Shown here piece after piece: positions 1 to 8,913 of a stretch of 64,000 nucleotides of DNA. The notes beneath the pieces are model-generated. The model was not told the DNA's origin. It did not search any database and saw nothing but the letters and a program-made list of their open reading frames with translations. Location of the stretch: contig NZ_NESC01000006.1 of the NCBI RefSeq assembly GCF_003063575.1, positions 124,001 through 188,000 of the forward strand. Direction: 5' to 3'. How positions within the stretch are numbered: the first letter of the stretch is position 1; each line of letters begins with the position of its first letter. A program made the position numbers and the translations under genes. Source of the stretch: Limnohabitans sp. Jir72. Its GTDB lineage: Bacteria; Pseudomonadota; Gammaproteobacteria; Burkholderiales; Burkholderiaceae_C.

Positions 1-1
1 G

Positions 2-685
2 GTGGGCCGCCGCATGGTGGCCATGCGTTTGCTGCTCAAGGCTTCACGCCTGGCCGGGCAAACCGCGCAGGCGCTCGATACCGCCGTGTTGCTGGCCAAA
101 CACCGGGCCTTCACACCCTTGGCGGCAGAGAGTCTGGTGCGTGGCTTGATTTTGGAATGGCTCACGCAGGTGCGCGATGCCGATGGTGTGCAAAAGCTCT
201 GGCAAAAACTCAGTCCCGCTCAGCGAAAGATGCCCGATGTGGCCGCTGAAGTGGCTTTGCGTTTCATGGCCTTGGGCGGTGCCACTGTCACCGCCCGTTT
301 GTGGCTGGAGCCTTTGTGGGTGCCTTTGCAAGGCGGCGCCTCGGCGCAGTGGTCGCCTTTGCAAATGCTGCGCGTTGTGCAAGCGCTGGAACGCAGCCAG
401 CCCGATCCGCAGGCGCCCGATGCCCGCCAGGGCTTGGCGCGCGTGGAGGGCTTGCAACAAGCCCAACCACGCGATCCGCGTTGGCAGTATTTGGCCGGCA
501 TGGTCTGTTTGCGCCAACGTTTGTGGGGCAAAGCGCAGGCTTTGTTGTCACAAGCCGCCAAAGGCCTGCAAGAGCCCGAACTGCGGCGTGGCACTTGGTT
601 GGCACTGGCCGAATTGGCCGAGCAACGCGAAGACGTCGCCGCTGCCGCACATGCCTGGCAGCAGGCCGCTTTGGTTGGTGGCTGA
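2..685 (+). CDS. hemY: HemY-like protein, C-terminal part (5' end outside window)
   Basis: The reading frame is open to the left edge, so the true start is not visible; about 227 codons remain. The protein is helical and rich in Ala, Leu and Gln, with TPR-like repeats and the segment LLLKASRLAGQTAQALDTA, which resembles the C-terminal half of proteobacterial HemY. HemY is an inner-membrane protein usually encoded after hemC, hemD and hemX and linked to protoheme synthesis; its biochemical role is not settled. The membrane-spanning N-terminus would lie upstream of the window. It is followed after 17 bases by an FAD/NAD(P)-binding protein on the same strand. The assignment is by general resemblance; another TPR protein is possible. 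Confidence 0.65.
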   Translation: MGRRMVAMRLLLKASRLAGQTAQALDTAVLLAKHRAFTPLAAESLVRGLILEWLTQVRDADGVQKLWQKLSPAQRKMPDVAAEVALRFMALGGATVTARLWLEPLWVPLQGGASAQWSPLQMLRVVQALERSQPDPQAPDARQGLARVEGLQQAQPRDPRWQYLAGMVCLRQRLWGKAQALLSQAAKGLQEPELRRGTWLALAELAEQREDVAAAAHAWQQAALVGG

Positions 686-702
686 GTGATACGGGATTTC
701 GC

Positions 703-2232
703 ATGTTCGTGTCTACTGAATACAAGCCGCTGATGAACCGTTGTGCCAAGCCTCGGGTGGTCATTGTGGGGGGTGGGTATACCGGCGTTTGCTTGGCTGT
801 GCAATTGGTGCGTCAAAGTGATCAGGCTTTGGACATCATCATTGTGGAGCCGCGCGCTCAGTTGGGCCAAGGTCTGGCTTATTCCACAACAGACCCCGAT
901 CACCGCTTGAACGCGCCAACGTATGTGCACACGGCCATTCCACAAGACGCCTGGCATTTCACGCGTTGGTGCCAAGCGCAAGGCTTGAACCTGCAGGATC
1001 TGCAAGCCCTGCATTCCGATGGTGCACGTTATATGCGCCGGTCTGACTTTGCCCGTTATTTGGCCGAAACGCTGCAAGCCCACGCACGGGGAGCGGTCAA
1101 CGGTTGCCAGATCACGCATTGCCAAGATGAGGCGCTGGATGCTCAGCGCACGGCCAATGGCTGGCACGTCACAACCCGTGGTGGCCAGGCTTTGCAGGCC
1201 GATATGTTGTTGTTGGCGACCGGCAACCCACCTTTGCGTTTGCCTGCGCCTTTTGCAACCGATGGGAGCAACCACCCTGCGGTGATCGAAAACGGTTTGG
1301 ATACCTCGCGTTTGCGGGCTATACCGAAGCATGCACGGGTGCTGGTATTGGGCGGTGGTTTGACGGCGCGTGATGTCTTGGCAACTTTGTTGGGGCAGGG
1401 GCACGCAGGCCCCTTGGTGGTGATTTCGCGGCGCGGGCTGATGCCCAAACCTCAGGGGCCAGTATTGCCAGTGTTGTCACAAATCCATTTGCCCAGCGTG
1501 CTGGAGCAATTGCCTGGTGGGGTGTTGATGGATCGATTGGCCAACCCTGTCCCTGATTTCTTGCAGTCTGCAGGCGCTTCGCCTTCTGTGCGTGTCTGGT
1601 TGAGGGCACTTCGCCAGCGCATTCGGCAGCTGCAGGCTGAGGGGGTGGGCTGGACGGTTCCGTTTGATGAATTGCGCGATTGTTTATGGCAGTTGTGGCC
1701 CCAGTTGCCTGTGGCCCAGAAAAAGCGTTTTTTCCAGCGTTTGCGCGTTTGGTATGACGTGCACCGCTTCCGCACGGTTCCTCAAACCGATGTCGCAGTT
1801 CAAGCCGCTGTTGCTGCCGGACGTTTGCAGTTCTGGACGGGGCGGGTGGACGCGGTGGCCTATCTCACATCGGGGCCGGGCTTGCAGCTCAGCGTGTCGC
1901 GCAAAGTCAATGGCGTGCGGCAGCTTGGCGCCGAGGTGTTTGATGTCGTGATCAACTGTACCGGCCTTGATACTGCGGCTGGCTTGAAACAGAATCCTTT
2001 GGTCCAAGCCCTGTCGTCACATGGTTTGACGCGCTTGGACGATTGCCGCATGGGGCTGGCTGTGGATGCCCAGTGTTGCGCAGTCAATGTCGCCGGTCAA
2101 TCGCAACCGGATTTGCGTGTGCTTGGTCCGGCCACCTTGGGTACGTTTGGAGATCCTGTCGGGGCCATGTTCATTGGTGGCCACGTGGCGCGCACCATCC
2201 CAGATGTGCTGAGGTTTCTGAAGCGGGCATAA
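703..2232 (+). CDS. FAD/NAD(P)-binding protein, possible hydroxyacylglutathione/amine-type oxidoreductase of unknown substrate
   Basis: A 509-residue protein. A Rossmann dinucleotide-binding motif VVIVGGGYTG lies about 18 residues in, followed by the GQGLAYST and HRLNAP segments typical of the FAD-NAD(P)-binding family (PF13454-like). A second nucleotide-binding motif, VLVLGGGLTARD, lies near residue 215. These show a flavoprotein with two dinucleotide sites; the substrate cannot be read from the sequence. The frame is open further upstream, but that part overlaps hemY, so ATG 703 is chosen; ATG 733 is an alternative that starts closer to the Rossmann strand. It is followed by a bidirectional terminator shared with rne. 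Confidence 0.8.
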   Translation: MFVSTEYKPLMNRCAKPRVVIVGGGYTGVCLAVQLVRQSDQALDIIIVEPRAQLGQGLAYSTTDPDHRLNAPTYVHTAIPQDAWHFTRWCQAQGLNLQDLQALHSDGARYMRRSDFARYLAETLQAHARGAVNGCQITHCQDEALDAQRTANGWHVTTRGGQALQADMLLLATGNPPLRLPAPFATDGSNHPAVIENGLDTSRLRAIPKHARVLVLGGGLTARDVLATLLGQGHAGPLVVISRRGLMPKPQGPVLPVLSQIHLPSVLEQLPGGVLMDRLANPVPDFLQSAGASPSVRVWLRALRQRIRQLQAEGVGWTVPFDELRDCLWQLWPQLPVAQKKRFFQRLRVWYDVHRFRTVPQTDVAVQAAVAAGRLQFWTGRVDAVAYLTSGPGLQLSVSRKVNGVRQLGAEVFDVVINCTGLDTAAGLKQNPLVQALSSHGLTRLDDCRMGLAVDAQCCAVNVAGQSQPDLRVLGPATLGTFGDPVGAMFIGGHVARTIPDVLRFLKRA

Positions 2233-2258
2233 AAAAACCGAACCCTGGGGTTCGGTTG
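2231..2258. terminator. Bidirectional intrinsic terminator between the flavoprotein gene and rne
   Basis: Stem CCGAACC (2238-2244) pairs with GGTTCGG (2249-2255) around a four-base loop. Seven A residues precede it and a short T-rich stretch follows. It begins at the stop codon of the plus-strand gene and faces the 3' end of rne, so it can serve both convergent genes, more strongly on the minus strand. Confidence 0.7.
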
Positions 2259-2347
2259 TCGTCCCGGGTTGGATCCGGGATTCAAACAAGCCAACACGGG
2301 CCCCCCGGACCCAGACCGGGGTGAACGCATCCGCTGTTGGCCTGTCC

Positions 2348-5332
2348 TCAGAACGGCAAGTTCATGTTTTTCAGGTCTTTGCGTGTTTCCACCAGAACCA
2401 GAGGACCTTCGTTGACGACCACCGCAGGTGGACGCTCGCGTGGGACGTGCACGGGCTTGGGTTCCGCAGCGATGGCGGCTTGAACAGCTGCAATCTTGTC
2501 AGCGTCAGAGTTCACCCAGACCAGGCCAGAGGTTTGAGCAACTTCTTGCAGGCTGTCCAGCGGCAGTTGGTAGTTGGCCACTTTGGGCAGACTGCTTGTT
2601 GCTGCGGCTGGTGTGGCCACAGCTTGGACCACCGGTGCAGCAGCCGGTTCTGCTACAGGTGCAGCAGCCGGAGCTGCCGTCACATGCGTGATCACCGGCG
2701 CGGCCACCTCAGCAGCCACTGCCGCTGGTGCAGCCACGGGCGCAGCAGCCACTGCAGACGCGGGGGCGATTTCAGCGACTGGGGCCGAGGCTTGTGGCGC
2801 AGTTTCTGGGGCCGCTTGTTGCGCACGCTCAAAGTAAGAGCGTGGCGCGGGGCGATCTTCGCCGCTGGCTTCGACCACGGGTGCCGCGTTGTCGGCCAAG
2901 GCGTTTTCGTTGCCGTTGTCCTGGCGTGGCTCGCCGTTGCGTTCGCGGCGTTCGCGGCCATAACGGTCGCGTGAGCGGCGTTCGCGGCGCTCCCCGTTGT
3001 TCTCGCTGGGTGCTGCGTTCTCGTCGGTCACCGTTTCCTGGCCTTCTGCGACCACAGCCGTTTCGGCCGTGTTCAGCTCACCGGGAGCCTTGTCGTTGTT
3101 GCGGCGCTCGCCGCGTTCACGGCGGCCTTCACCGCGCTCGCCACGGCCTTCGCCACGCTCACGTCGGCCTTCACCGCGTTCGCCACGCTCGGCGCGGGGT
3201 GCGCGTTCGGTGCGGACTTCGGTGCCGTCTGCGGCCAACTCGGCAGGGGCCTCGTTGCGCGTGTTATCACCGCGTTCGCGGCGGCCTTCGCGGGGCTGGC
3301 GCTCACCGGCTGGGCGCTCGGAGCGCTCACCGCGTGCGGGGCGGCCTTCAGCATCGCGCACTTCGTTGCGGCCTTCGCTGCGGCGTCCAGCCTCGCGTGG
3401 TGCGCGGCTTTCGCCTTGCACGCCTTCGGCACGTTCTGTGCGCTCAACACGGCGGCCATCACGGCGACCGTCGCGGCGGCCATCACGGCCACTTTCACGA
3501 CCCCCGTCACGACGTTCACCATTGCGTTCGCCGTTGCGGCCTTCGCGGGCCTTGCCGTCTTTCTTGTCGGCCACAGCGGGCTTTGCTTCTTCGGTGCTGC
3601 CACCGAACAGGCTCTTGAGCCAGCCAAAGAAACCACCGCTGACCGCTGTTGCTGCCACAGGTGTTGCGGCTTTGGCCGGCTGTTTCGCAGCGGCCACAGG
3701 TGCGTCGGCCTTGACCGGTGCCACTGGGGCAGGCGCATCGGGCAGCACGCCCTTGATGACCGGGGTCTGCTTGTTGGTGGGCTCTTGCGAACGGCGGGTC
3801 ACGGTGGTCGCGTCTTCGACGATCTCGGCCATCTTGTAGCTCGCTTCGATGCGGTCCAGGCGCGGGTCGTCGTGCTTCAAGCGCTCGAGCTTGTAGTGCG
3901 GGGTTTCCAGCGACTTGTTGGGTACCAGCAGCACGCTGATGCGTTGCTGCAGTTCGATCTTGGCGATCTCAGGGCGCTTTTCATTGAGCAAGAAGGCGGC
4001 CACTTCGACGGGCACTTGCGCGTGCACAGCGGCGGTGTTGTCCTTCATGGACTCTTCTTGGATGATGCGCAAAATTTGCAGTGCCGAGCTTTCGGTGTCA
4101 CGGATGTGGCCAGCGCCGCCGCAACGTGGGCAGGGGATGGACGCACCTTCGGACAGGGCAGGCTTCAAGCGCTGGCGGCTCATTTCCATGAGGCCGAATT
4201 TGCTGATGGTGCCGAACTGCACGCGGGCGCGGTCCTGGCGCAAGGCGTCGCGCAAGCGGTTTTCCACTTCGCGGCGGTTCTTAGCTTCTTCCATGTCGAT
4301 GAAGTCGATCACGATCAGGCCGCCCAGGTCGCGCAGGCGCATTTGGCGGGCCACTTCGTCAGCGGCTTCCAAGTTGGTGCGGGTGGCGGTTTCTTCGATG
4401 TCGCCGCCCTTGATGGCGCGGGCCGAGTTCACGTCCACCGACACCAAGGCTTCGGTGTGGTCGATCACGATGGCGCCGCCCGATGGCAGCTGCACTGTGC
4501 GGGCGTAGGCCGATTCGATCTGGTGCTCGATCTGGAAGCGGCTGAACAGCGGCGCGTCGTCACGGTAGCGCTTCACGCGCGGCGCAAACTCGGGCATCAC
4601 GTGGCTCATGAATTGCTGAGCTTGGTCGTAGATGTCGTCGGTGTCGATCAGGATGTCGCCGATGTCGTTGTTGAAGTAATCGCGGATGGCGCGGATCACC
4701 AGGCTGGACTCCTGATAAATCAGGAAGGCACCTTTGCCCTGGGCGGCGCCATCGATGGCGGTCCAGAGTTTGAGCAGGTAGTTCAGGTCCCACTGCAGTT
4801 CGGGCGCGGAGCGGCCGATGCCTGCGGTGCGGGCGATGATGGACATGCCCTTGGGGTATTCCAGCTGGTCCATCGCCTCTTTGAGCTCAGCGCGGTCATC
4901 ACCCTCGATGCGGCGGCTGACGCCACCGCCACGGGGGTTGTTGGGCATGAGCACCACGTAGCGACCGGCCAGCGAGATGAAGGTGGTCAGGGCTGCGCCC
5001 TTGTTGCCACGCTCTTCTTTTTCGACCTGGACCATCAGTTCCTGGCCTTCGCGGATCACATCGTTGATGCGGGCTTGGCTGACCGAGACGCCTTCGGCGA
5101 AGTATTGGCGCGAGATTTCTTTGAAGGGCAAAAAGCCGTGGCGGTCTTCGCCGTAGTCCACAAAGCAAGCTTCAAGCGAGGGTTCCACGCGGGTCACAAC
5201 AGCTTTGTAGATGTTGCCCTTGCGCTGTTCGCGGCCTTCGATTTCGATTTCGTAGTCGAGGAGTTTTTGTCCGTCGACGATGGCCAGGCGGCGTTCTTCT
5301 GCCTGCGTAGCGTTGATGAGCATCCGTTTCAT
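2348..5332 (-). CDS. rne: Ribonuclease E
   Basis: A 994-residue endoribonuclease that cuts single-stranded RNA, matures rRNA and tRNA and starts mRNA decay; it is the scaffold of the degradosome in proteobacteria. The N-terminus MKRMLINATQAEERRLAIVD matches the family, so the ATG at 5332 is preferred over an in-frame ATG five codons upstream. The N-terminal half holds the S1 domain and the catalytic DNase I-like region (SVDVNSARA, LIVIDFIDME with the metal-binding Asp residues). The zinc-link CPRCGGAGH follows. The C-terminal half is a disordered Arg/Glu/Gly-rich tail, then an Ala/Pro/Val-rich stretch, ending in a conserved-looking LVLVETRKDL segment. The gene is divergent from rluC across a long leader region, as in many proteobacteria. 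Confidence 0.97.
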   Translation of the reverse strand: MKRMLINATQAEERRLAIVDGQKLLDYEIEIEGREQRKGNIYKAVVTRVEPSLEACFVDYGEDRHGFLPFKEISRQYFAEGVSVSQARINDVIREGQELMVQVEKEERGNKGAALTTFISLAGRYVVLMPNNPRGGGVSRRIEGDDRAELKEAMDQLEYPKGMSIIARTAGIGRSAPELQWDLNYLLKLWTAIDGAAQGKGAFLIYQESSLVIRAIRDYFNNDIGDILIDTDDIYDQAQQFMSHVMPEFAPRVKRYRDDAPLFSRFQIEHQIESAYARTVQLPSGGAIVIDHTEALVSVDVNSARAIKGGDIEETATRTNLEAADEVARQMRLRDLGGLIVIDFIDMEEAKNRREVENRLRDALRQDRARVQFGTISKFGLMEMSRQRLKPALSEGASIPCPRCGGAGHIRDTESSALQILRIIQEESMKDNTAAVHAQVPVEVAAFLLNEKRPEIAKIELQQRISVLLVPNKSLETPHYKLERLKHDDPRLDRIEASYKMAEIVEDATTVTRRSQEPTNKQTPVIKGVLPDAPAPVAPVKADAPVAAAKQPAKAATPVAATAVSGGFFGWLKSLFGGSTEEAKPAVADKKDGKAREGRNGERNGERRDGGRESGRDGRRDGRRDGRRVERTERAEGVQGESRAPREAGRRSEGRNEVRDAEGRPARGERSERPAGERQPREGRRERGDNTRNEAPAELAADGTEVRTERAPRAERGERGEGRRERGEGRGERGEGRRERGERRNNDKAPGELNTAETAVVAEGQETVTDENAAPSENNGERRERRSRDRYGRERRERNGEPRQDNGNENALADNAAPVVEASGEDRPAPRSYFERAQQAAPETAPQASAPVAEIAPASAVAAAPVAAPAAVAAEVAAPVITHVTAAPAAAPVAEPAAAPVVQAVATPAAATSSLPKVANYQLPLDSLQEVAQTSGLVWVNSDADKIAAVQAAIAAEPKPVHVPRERPPAVVVNEGPLVLVETRKDLKNMNLPF
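3101..3192 (-). repeat. rne: Short tandem repeats encoding the RNase E Arg/Glu/Gly tail
   Basis: Degenerate units of about 12-24 bases built on the plus-strand pattern ggccttcaccgcgctc recur five or six times. On the coding strand they give a run of RRERGEGR-like peptide units. They lie inside rne and keep frame, so they are length-variable coding repeats in the RNA-binding tail and not a separate element. Confidence 0.55.
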
Positions 5333-5909
5333 GATGCGGTCCTTCATTTATCAGTGTCGGTCGGGGGGCAGTTTTCTGACTGCGCACACACGACCTGTTT
5401 ACAACAGACCCTCTAGGGGTCCACGTTGCCCAAGCTGACGCCTGAAACGAAGGGAATTGCCAAAAGTGTCCGACATTCAGCTGCGCGTGAGCGCAGGAAT
5501 GGGGATCGTGGCGCGTGGATGGGGCGAGTGGAAAGTCGTGCACAGATTCGTCCACTGCCGGGGGCTTCCCCCGGTGTCCAAGACAAACTGTTCGGCACAA
5601 GGCATGACGGCAGAGCCTGGCTTTGTGAGCCACTCCATCCACATCAGCAAAGTTTCGAACAACACAAACATCTCGCTTTGATCCGTTCAGCAGCCTCCTG
5701 AGGCTGCCAAACTTGGGGTATTCCGTATCTGGGTTTCTGGGCGTCGGCCCAACCTCCGGGGCGATTGGCCACTGTCGGCGTTGGCCTTCAGTCTGCAAAT
5801 CGTGCCGGTGGTGGCATCGACCATCTGGTTTGGCGCGGTGGTGGTGGACTAAACTCCTGTCTTCAGGAATTCATTTCCATTTGAATCAACCACTTACAGC
5901 CAATTGCCA
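5333..5909. other. rne-rluC divergent intergenic region with rne leader hairpins
   Basis: This 577-base gap separates divergent rne and rluC. Read towards rne it holds several stems: CCGGGGG (5558-5564) with CCCCCGG (5568-5574), GACCC (5407-5411) with GGGTC (5417-5421), and CAGCCT/AGGCTG (5691-5706). In E. coli a long structured rne 5' UTR mediates feedback control by RNase E; these stems are candidates for a similar leader, which is inference. On the plus strand a short broken frame (5682-5852) is listed separately. I could not assign promoters with confidence. Confidence 0.5.
5682..5852 (+). pseudogene. Possible C-terminal remnant of a membrane protein
   Basis: An open stretch of 56 codons between two stops, with no ATG or GTG near its start. 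The translation carries RIWVSGRRPNLRGDWPLSA followed by a hydrophobic segment FSLQIVPVVASTIWFGAVV, then stops. Its third-position composition is like that of real genes here, and the tail looks like a transmembrane helix. It may be the end of a decayed membrane protein, or chance. No family is recognised. Confidence 0.25.
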
Positions 5910-6899
5910 GTGAATCACATTATAGGGGCCCAAACCGCTGCTGCGTCGCCCGCCGTCAAATGGTTGTTGGTGGACGAGGAATCTGCCGGTCAGCGTCTGG
6001 ACAATTTCCTGATGCGCCACCTCAAAGGGGTGCCTAAAACCCACGTTTACCGCATCATTCGCAGCGGCGAGGTCCGCATCAACAAGGGGCGCGCTTCTGC
6101 CGAGACCCGGGTTGAAAACGGGGACGAGGTGCGCCTGCCGCCGGTGCGCGTGTCCGACAAAGTGGCCGAAAAGGCCGCCCGACCCGCCCCCGGGCGTGAA
6201 TTCCCGGTGCTGCTCGAAGACGACAGCCTGATGGCCATCGACAAACCGGCTGGGGTGGCTGTGCATGGGGGCTCGGGTGTCAGCTTTGGCGTGATCGAGC
6301 AATTGCGCCAGGCCCGTCCGCAAGCCAAATTGTTGGAGTTGGTGCACCGACTGGACCGTGACACCAGCGGCATTTTGCTGGTGGCCAAAAAGCGCAGTGC
6401 CCTGAAAAATCTGCAGGACCAGTTCCGCGAACGCGAGACGGGCAAGACCTACCTAGCGCTGGTGAAGGGCGAATGGCCCGCCAAGCTCAAGGTGATTGAC
6501 CAGCCGCTGCACAAGTTTTTGTTGCCCGACGGAGAACGCCGGGTCAAAGTGACCACCGCCGAAGACCCGGATGGCATGCGCTCAATCACGCTGGTGAAGG
6601 TGTCCCAGCGCCTGGCGGGTGCCACCTTGCTGGAGGTGACCATCAAGACCGGGCGCACCCACCAGATCCGGGTGCACTTGGCCAGCAACGGTCACCCGAT
6701 TGCCGGTGATGACAAATACGGTGACTTTGAATGGAACAAGGCGCTGCCCAAGCAGGGTCTCAAACGCATGTTCCTTCACGCCTGGCGTTTGCAGTTCAAC
6801 CACCCGGCCACGGCCGAGCGCGTGGCCTTGCAAGCCGATCTGCCCCCTGAATTGAAAGCCTACGTCGACCATGTCCAGCTCAAGACCCCGTCAGTTTGA
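5910..6899 (+). CDS. rluC: 23S rRNA pseudouridine synthase RluC family
   Basis: A 329-residue protein that isomerises uridines in 23S rRNA (positions 955, 2504 and 2580 in E. coli RluC). An S4 RNA-binding domain occupies about residues 18-80 (SAGQRLDNFLMRHLKGVPK). The catalytic motif HRLDRDTSG lies near residue 150, with the active Asp in it, and the late motif GRTHQIRVH is present. The start is taken as GTG 5910; a TTG two codons upstream is also open and no clear ribosome-binding site decides between them. The last 29 bases overlap the next gene, so the two are probably translationally coupled. Confidence 0.95.
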   Translation: MNHIIGAQTAAASPAVKWLLVDEESAGQRLDNFLMRHLKGVPKTHVYRIIRSGEVRINKGRASAETRVENGDEVRLPPVRVSDKVAEKAARPAPGREFPVLLEDDSLMAIDKPAGVAVHGGSGVSFGVIEQLRQARPQAKLLELVHRLDRDTSGILLVAKKRSALKNLQDQFRERETGKTYLALVKGEWPAKLKVIDQPLHKFLLPDGERRVKVTTAEDPDGMRSITLVKVSQRLAGATLLEVTIKTGRTHQIRVHLASNGHPIAGDDKYGDFEWNKALPKQGLKRMFLHAWRLQFNHPATAERVALQADLPPELKAYVDHVQLKTPSV

Positions 6900-7539
6900 C
6901 CTGATCGCCTTCGATTGGGATGGCACCCTGTTTGACTCCACGGCCATCATCACCCGCTGCATCCAGCGGGCGGTGGTGGATGTGGGCGGGCAGGAGCCCA
7001 CCCGCGAAGCCGCCTCTTATGTGATCGGCATGGCGCTCATGCCTGCGCTGGCCCATGCCGCACCCGATGTGCCGCCCGAAAAATACCCGGCACTGGGCGA
7101 GCGTTACCGCCACCACTACATCGCACACCAAAACGACATCAGCTTGTTTGAAGGTGTCTTGCCTTTGCTGCACGCCCTCAAGGCGCGGCACCATTGGCTC
7201 ACGGTGGCCACGGGCAAGAGCCGTCAAGGGCTAAACGAAGCTTTGCGTGATGTGGACCTGCGCGATGTGTTCGATGGCTCACGCACGGCCGACGAGACGG
7301 CGGGCAAGCCCAGCCCTTTGATGTTGCACGAGCTGATGCGCGAGTTTGGTGTGGAGCCCGAGCGCACTTTGATGATCGGCGACACCACGCACGATTTGCA
7401 GATGGCTTTGAATGCGGGCTGCGCCAGTGTGGGCGTGAGCTATGGCGCCCACGAGCCCGAGGCCTTCCATGTCTTGAAGCCACGCCATGTGGCGCACAGC
7501 GTGCAGGACCTGCACAACTGGCTGTTGCAACACGCTTGA
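6871..7539 (+). CDS. HAD-superfamily phosphatase (phosphoglycolate-phosphatase-like)
   Basis: A 222-residue cytoplasmic hydrolase. Motif I is FDWDGTLFDS near residue 13 with the nucleophile Asp and acid/base Asp; a Thr/Ser motif II lies in VATGKSR, a Lys in ETAGKPSP, and motif IV MIGDTTHDL near residue 169 holds the Mg-binding acids. A helical cap is inserted after motif I, which fits subfamily IA (Gph/YjjG/PpaX group). The substrate cannot be told from the sequence. It starts inside the 3' end of rluC and is followed 13 bases later by a Rieske gene. Confidence 0.88.
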   Translation: MSSSRPRQFDLIAFDWDGTLFDSTAIITRCIQRAVVDVGGQEPTREAASYVIGMALMPALAHAAPDVPPEKYPALGERYRHHYIAHQNDISLFEGVLPLLHALKARHHWLTVATGKSRQGLNEALRDVDLRDVFDGSRTADETAGKPSPLMLHELMREFGVEPERTLMIGDTTHDLQMALNAGCASVGVSYGAHEPEAFHVLKPRHVAHSVQDLHNWLLQHA

Positions 7540-7552
7540 GACTGGAGCGGTC

Positions 7553-7918
7553 ATGGAAGCGATGATCCCTTTGTGCAACAGCGCGGACCTGGTCAACGGG
7601 GGGCGCGCCGTGCCCTTTGACATTGTTTATGCCGGGCAGACCTGCCGGGCTTTTGCCATTCGGTACCAAGGCGAGGTCCACGCCTATCTGAACCGCTGCA
7701 CCCATGTGGCGATGGAGATGGACTACCAACCCGACCGTTTTTTTGACAACACCGGACGCTGGCTGATGTGTGCCACCCATGGCGCCACTTACCAGCCTGA
7801 CACGGGGGCTTGCAGTGGCGGACCCTGCCGGGGCGGCTTGGTGAAAATAGACTTGTCAGAGCGGGATGGTGTGGTTCACTGGCATACTGCCTACAACTTG
7901 AAACCTGTTGAATTTTGA
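7553..7918 (+). CDS. Rieske [2Fe-2S] domain protein
   Basis: A 121-residue small ferredoxin-like protein made of one Rieske domain. The cluster ligands are visible as CTHV (Cys-X-His) and CATHG (Cys-X2-His), spaced like those of NirD-type and dioxygenase-ferredoxin Rieske proteins. There is no membrane helix, so it is probably a soluble electron carrier or a regulatory subunit. ATG 7553 follows a GGAGCG ribosome-binding site. Its stop overlaps the region just before sppA. The electron partner is unknown. Confidence 0.9.
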   Translation: MEAMIPLCNSADLVNGGRAVPFDIVYAGQTCRAFAIRYQGEVHAYLNRCTHVAMEMDYQPDRFFDNTGRWLMCATHGATYQPDTGACSGGPCRGGLVKIDLSERDGVVHWHTAYNLKPVEF

Positions 7919-7920
7919 CC

Positions 7921-8907
7921 ATGCAAGAACCCCGCGAACCCTTGTTCACTTCCGCTTCAGCCGATGCCACGCCTTCGGCCGAACGCAGCTGGGAGCGGCG
8001 CACGCTGGAGGCCTTGGCCTTTGCCACCCTGGAAGAGCAAAAAGCAGCACGCCGCTGGAAAGTGGGCCTGCGCCTGGCTTGGTTGCTCTTGATTGGCGTG
8101 ATCGCCTGGCAGGCGTTCAGCTACAACTCGCCATCGACCAGCCCCAGCATGCCGCACACGGCCATGGTGGCCATCAAGGGCGAGATCGGCTCAGAAGGCG
8201 ACGGCAGCGCAGAAAACGTGATGGCCTCCATGCGCAGCGCACTGGAGGATTCTGGTTCGCAAGCCTTGGTCTTGCTGATCAACTCACCAGGGGGCAGTCC
8301 CGTGCAGGCGGGTTTGATCAATGATGAGATCCGCCGCCTCAAAGCGCTGCACAAAAAGCCGATTTACGTGGTGGTGGAAGAGTCTTGTGCCTCGGCCGCT
8401 TATTACATTGCGGCAGCCGCCGACAAGATTTATGTGGACAAGGCCAGCATCGTGGGCAGCATCGGCGTGTTGATGGATGGTTTTGGCTTCACCGGCCTCA
8501 TGGACAAGCTGGGCGTGGAGCGCCGCTTGATGACGGCGGGTGCCAACAAAGGATTTTTGGACCCGTTCAGCCCGCAAACCGAAGCGCAGCGCAAACACGC
8601 GCAGGCCATGCTCGACCAGATCCATTCCCAGTTCATCCAGGTCGTGCGTCAAGGTCGTGGTGATCGCCTGAAAGAAACGCCTGACATGTTCAGCGGCTTG
8701 TTCTGGAGTGGTCAGCAAGCCGTGGACATGGGCTTGGCCGATGCCATGGGCAGCCTGGACAGCGTGGCGCGTGACGTGGTCAAGGCGCCCGAGGTGATTG
8801 ACTATTCCCGTCACGAGAATGTGGCCGAGCGTCTGGCCAAGCGCTTTGGCGCTGCGGTGGGTGAGGGCGCGGTGCACGCCCTGCGCATGGGCTCGGCCTT
8901 GCGCTGA
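7921..8907 (+). CDS. sppA: SppA-type signal peptide peptidase, S49 family
   Basis: A 328-residue membrane-anchored serine protease of the short, SohB-like size (E. coli SppA is about twice as long). One transmembrane helix, LAWLLLIGVIAWQAF, lies near residues 47-61. The S49 domain follows: INSPGGSPVQAG, then ESCASAAYYIAAAAD with the nucleophile Ser, and KASIVGSIGV with the candidate catalytic Lys. Members of this family degrade cleaved signal peptides and membrane protein fragments. ATG 7921 lies two bases after the Rieske stop; a TTG two codons upstream is less likely. It is convergent with the next gene, with six bases between stops. Confidence 0.93.
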   Translation: MQEPREPLFTSASADATPSAERSWERRTLEALAFATLEEQKAARRWKVGLRLAWLLLIGVIAWQAFSYNSPSTSPSMPHTAMVAIKGEIGSEGDGSAENVMASMRSALEDSGSQALVLLINSPGGSPVQAGLINDEIRRLKALHKKPIYVVVEESCASAAYYIAAAADKIYVDKASIVGSIGVLMDGFGFTGLMDKLGVERRLMTAGANKGFLDPFSPQTEAQRKHAQAMLDQIHSQFIQVVRQGRGDRLKETPDMFSGLFWSGQQAVDMGLADAMGSLDSVARDVVKAPEVIDYSRHENVAERLAKRFGAAVGEGAVHALRMGSALR

Positions 8908-8913
8908 AGCGAC

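Noticed and set aside
2261..2340. GC-rich stretch with a GGATTCAAAC-like segment that could be a minus-strand tRNA
   Set aside because: No cloverleaf can be drawn; it is read-through sequence between a terminator and the end of rne.
3416..5416. A very long open frame on the strand opposite rne
   Set aside because: It is a by-product of high-GC codon structure; rne is unmistakable on the other strand and the antisense frame has no family features.
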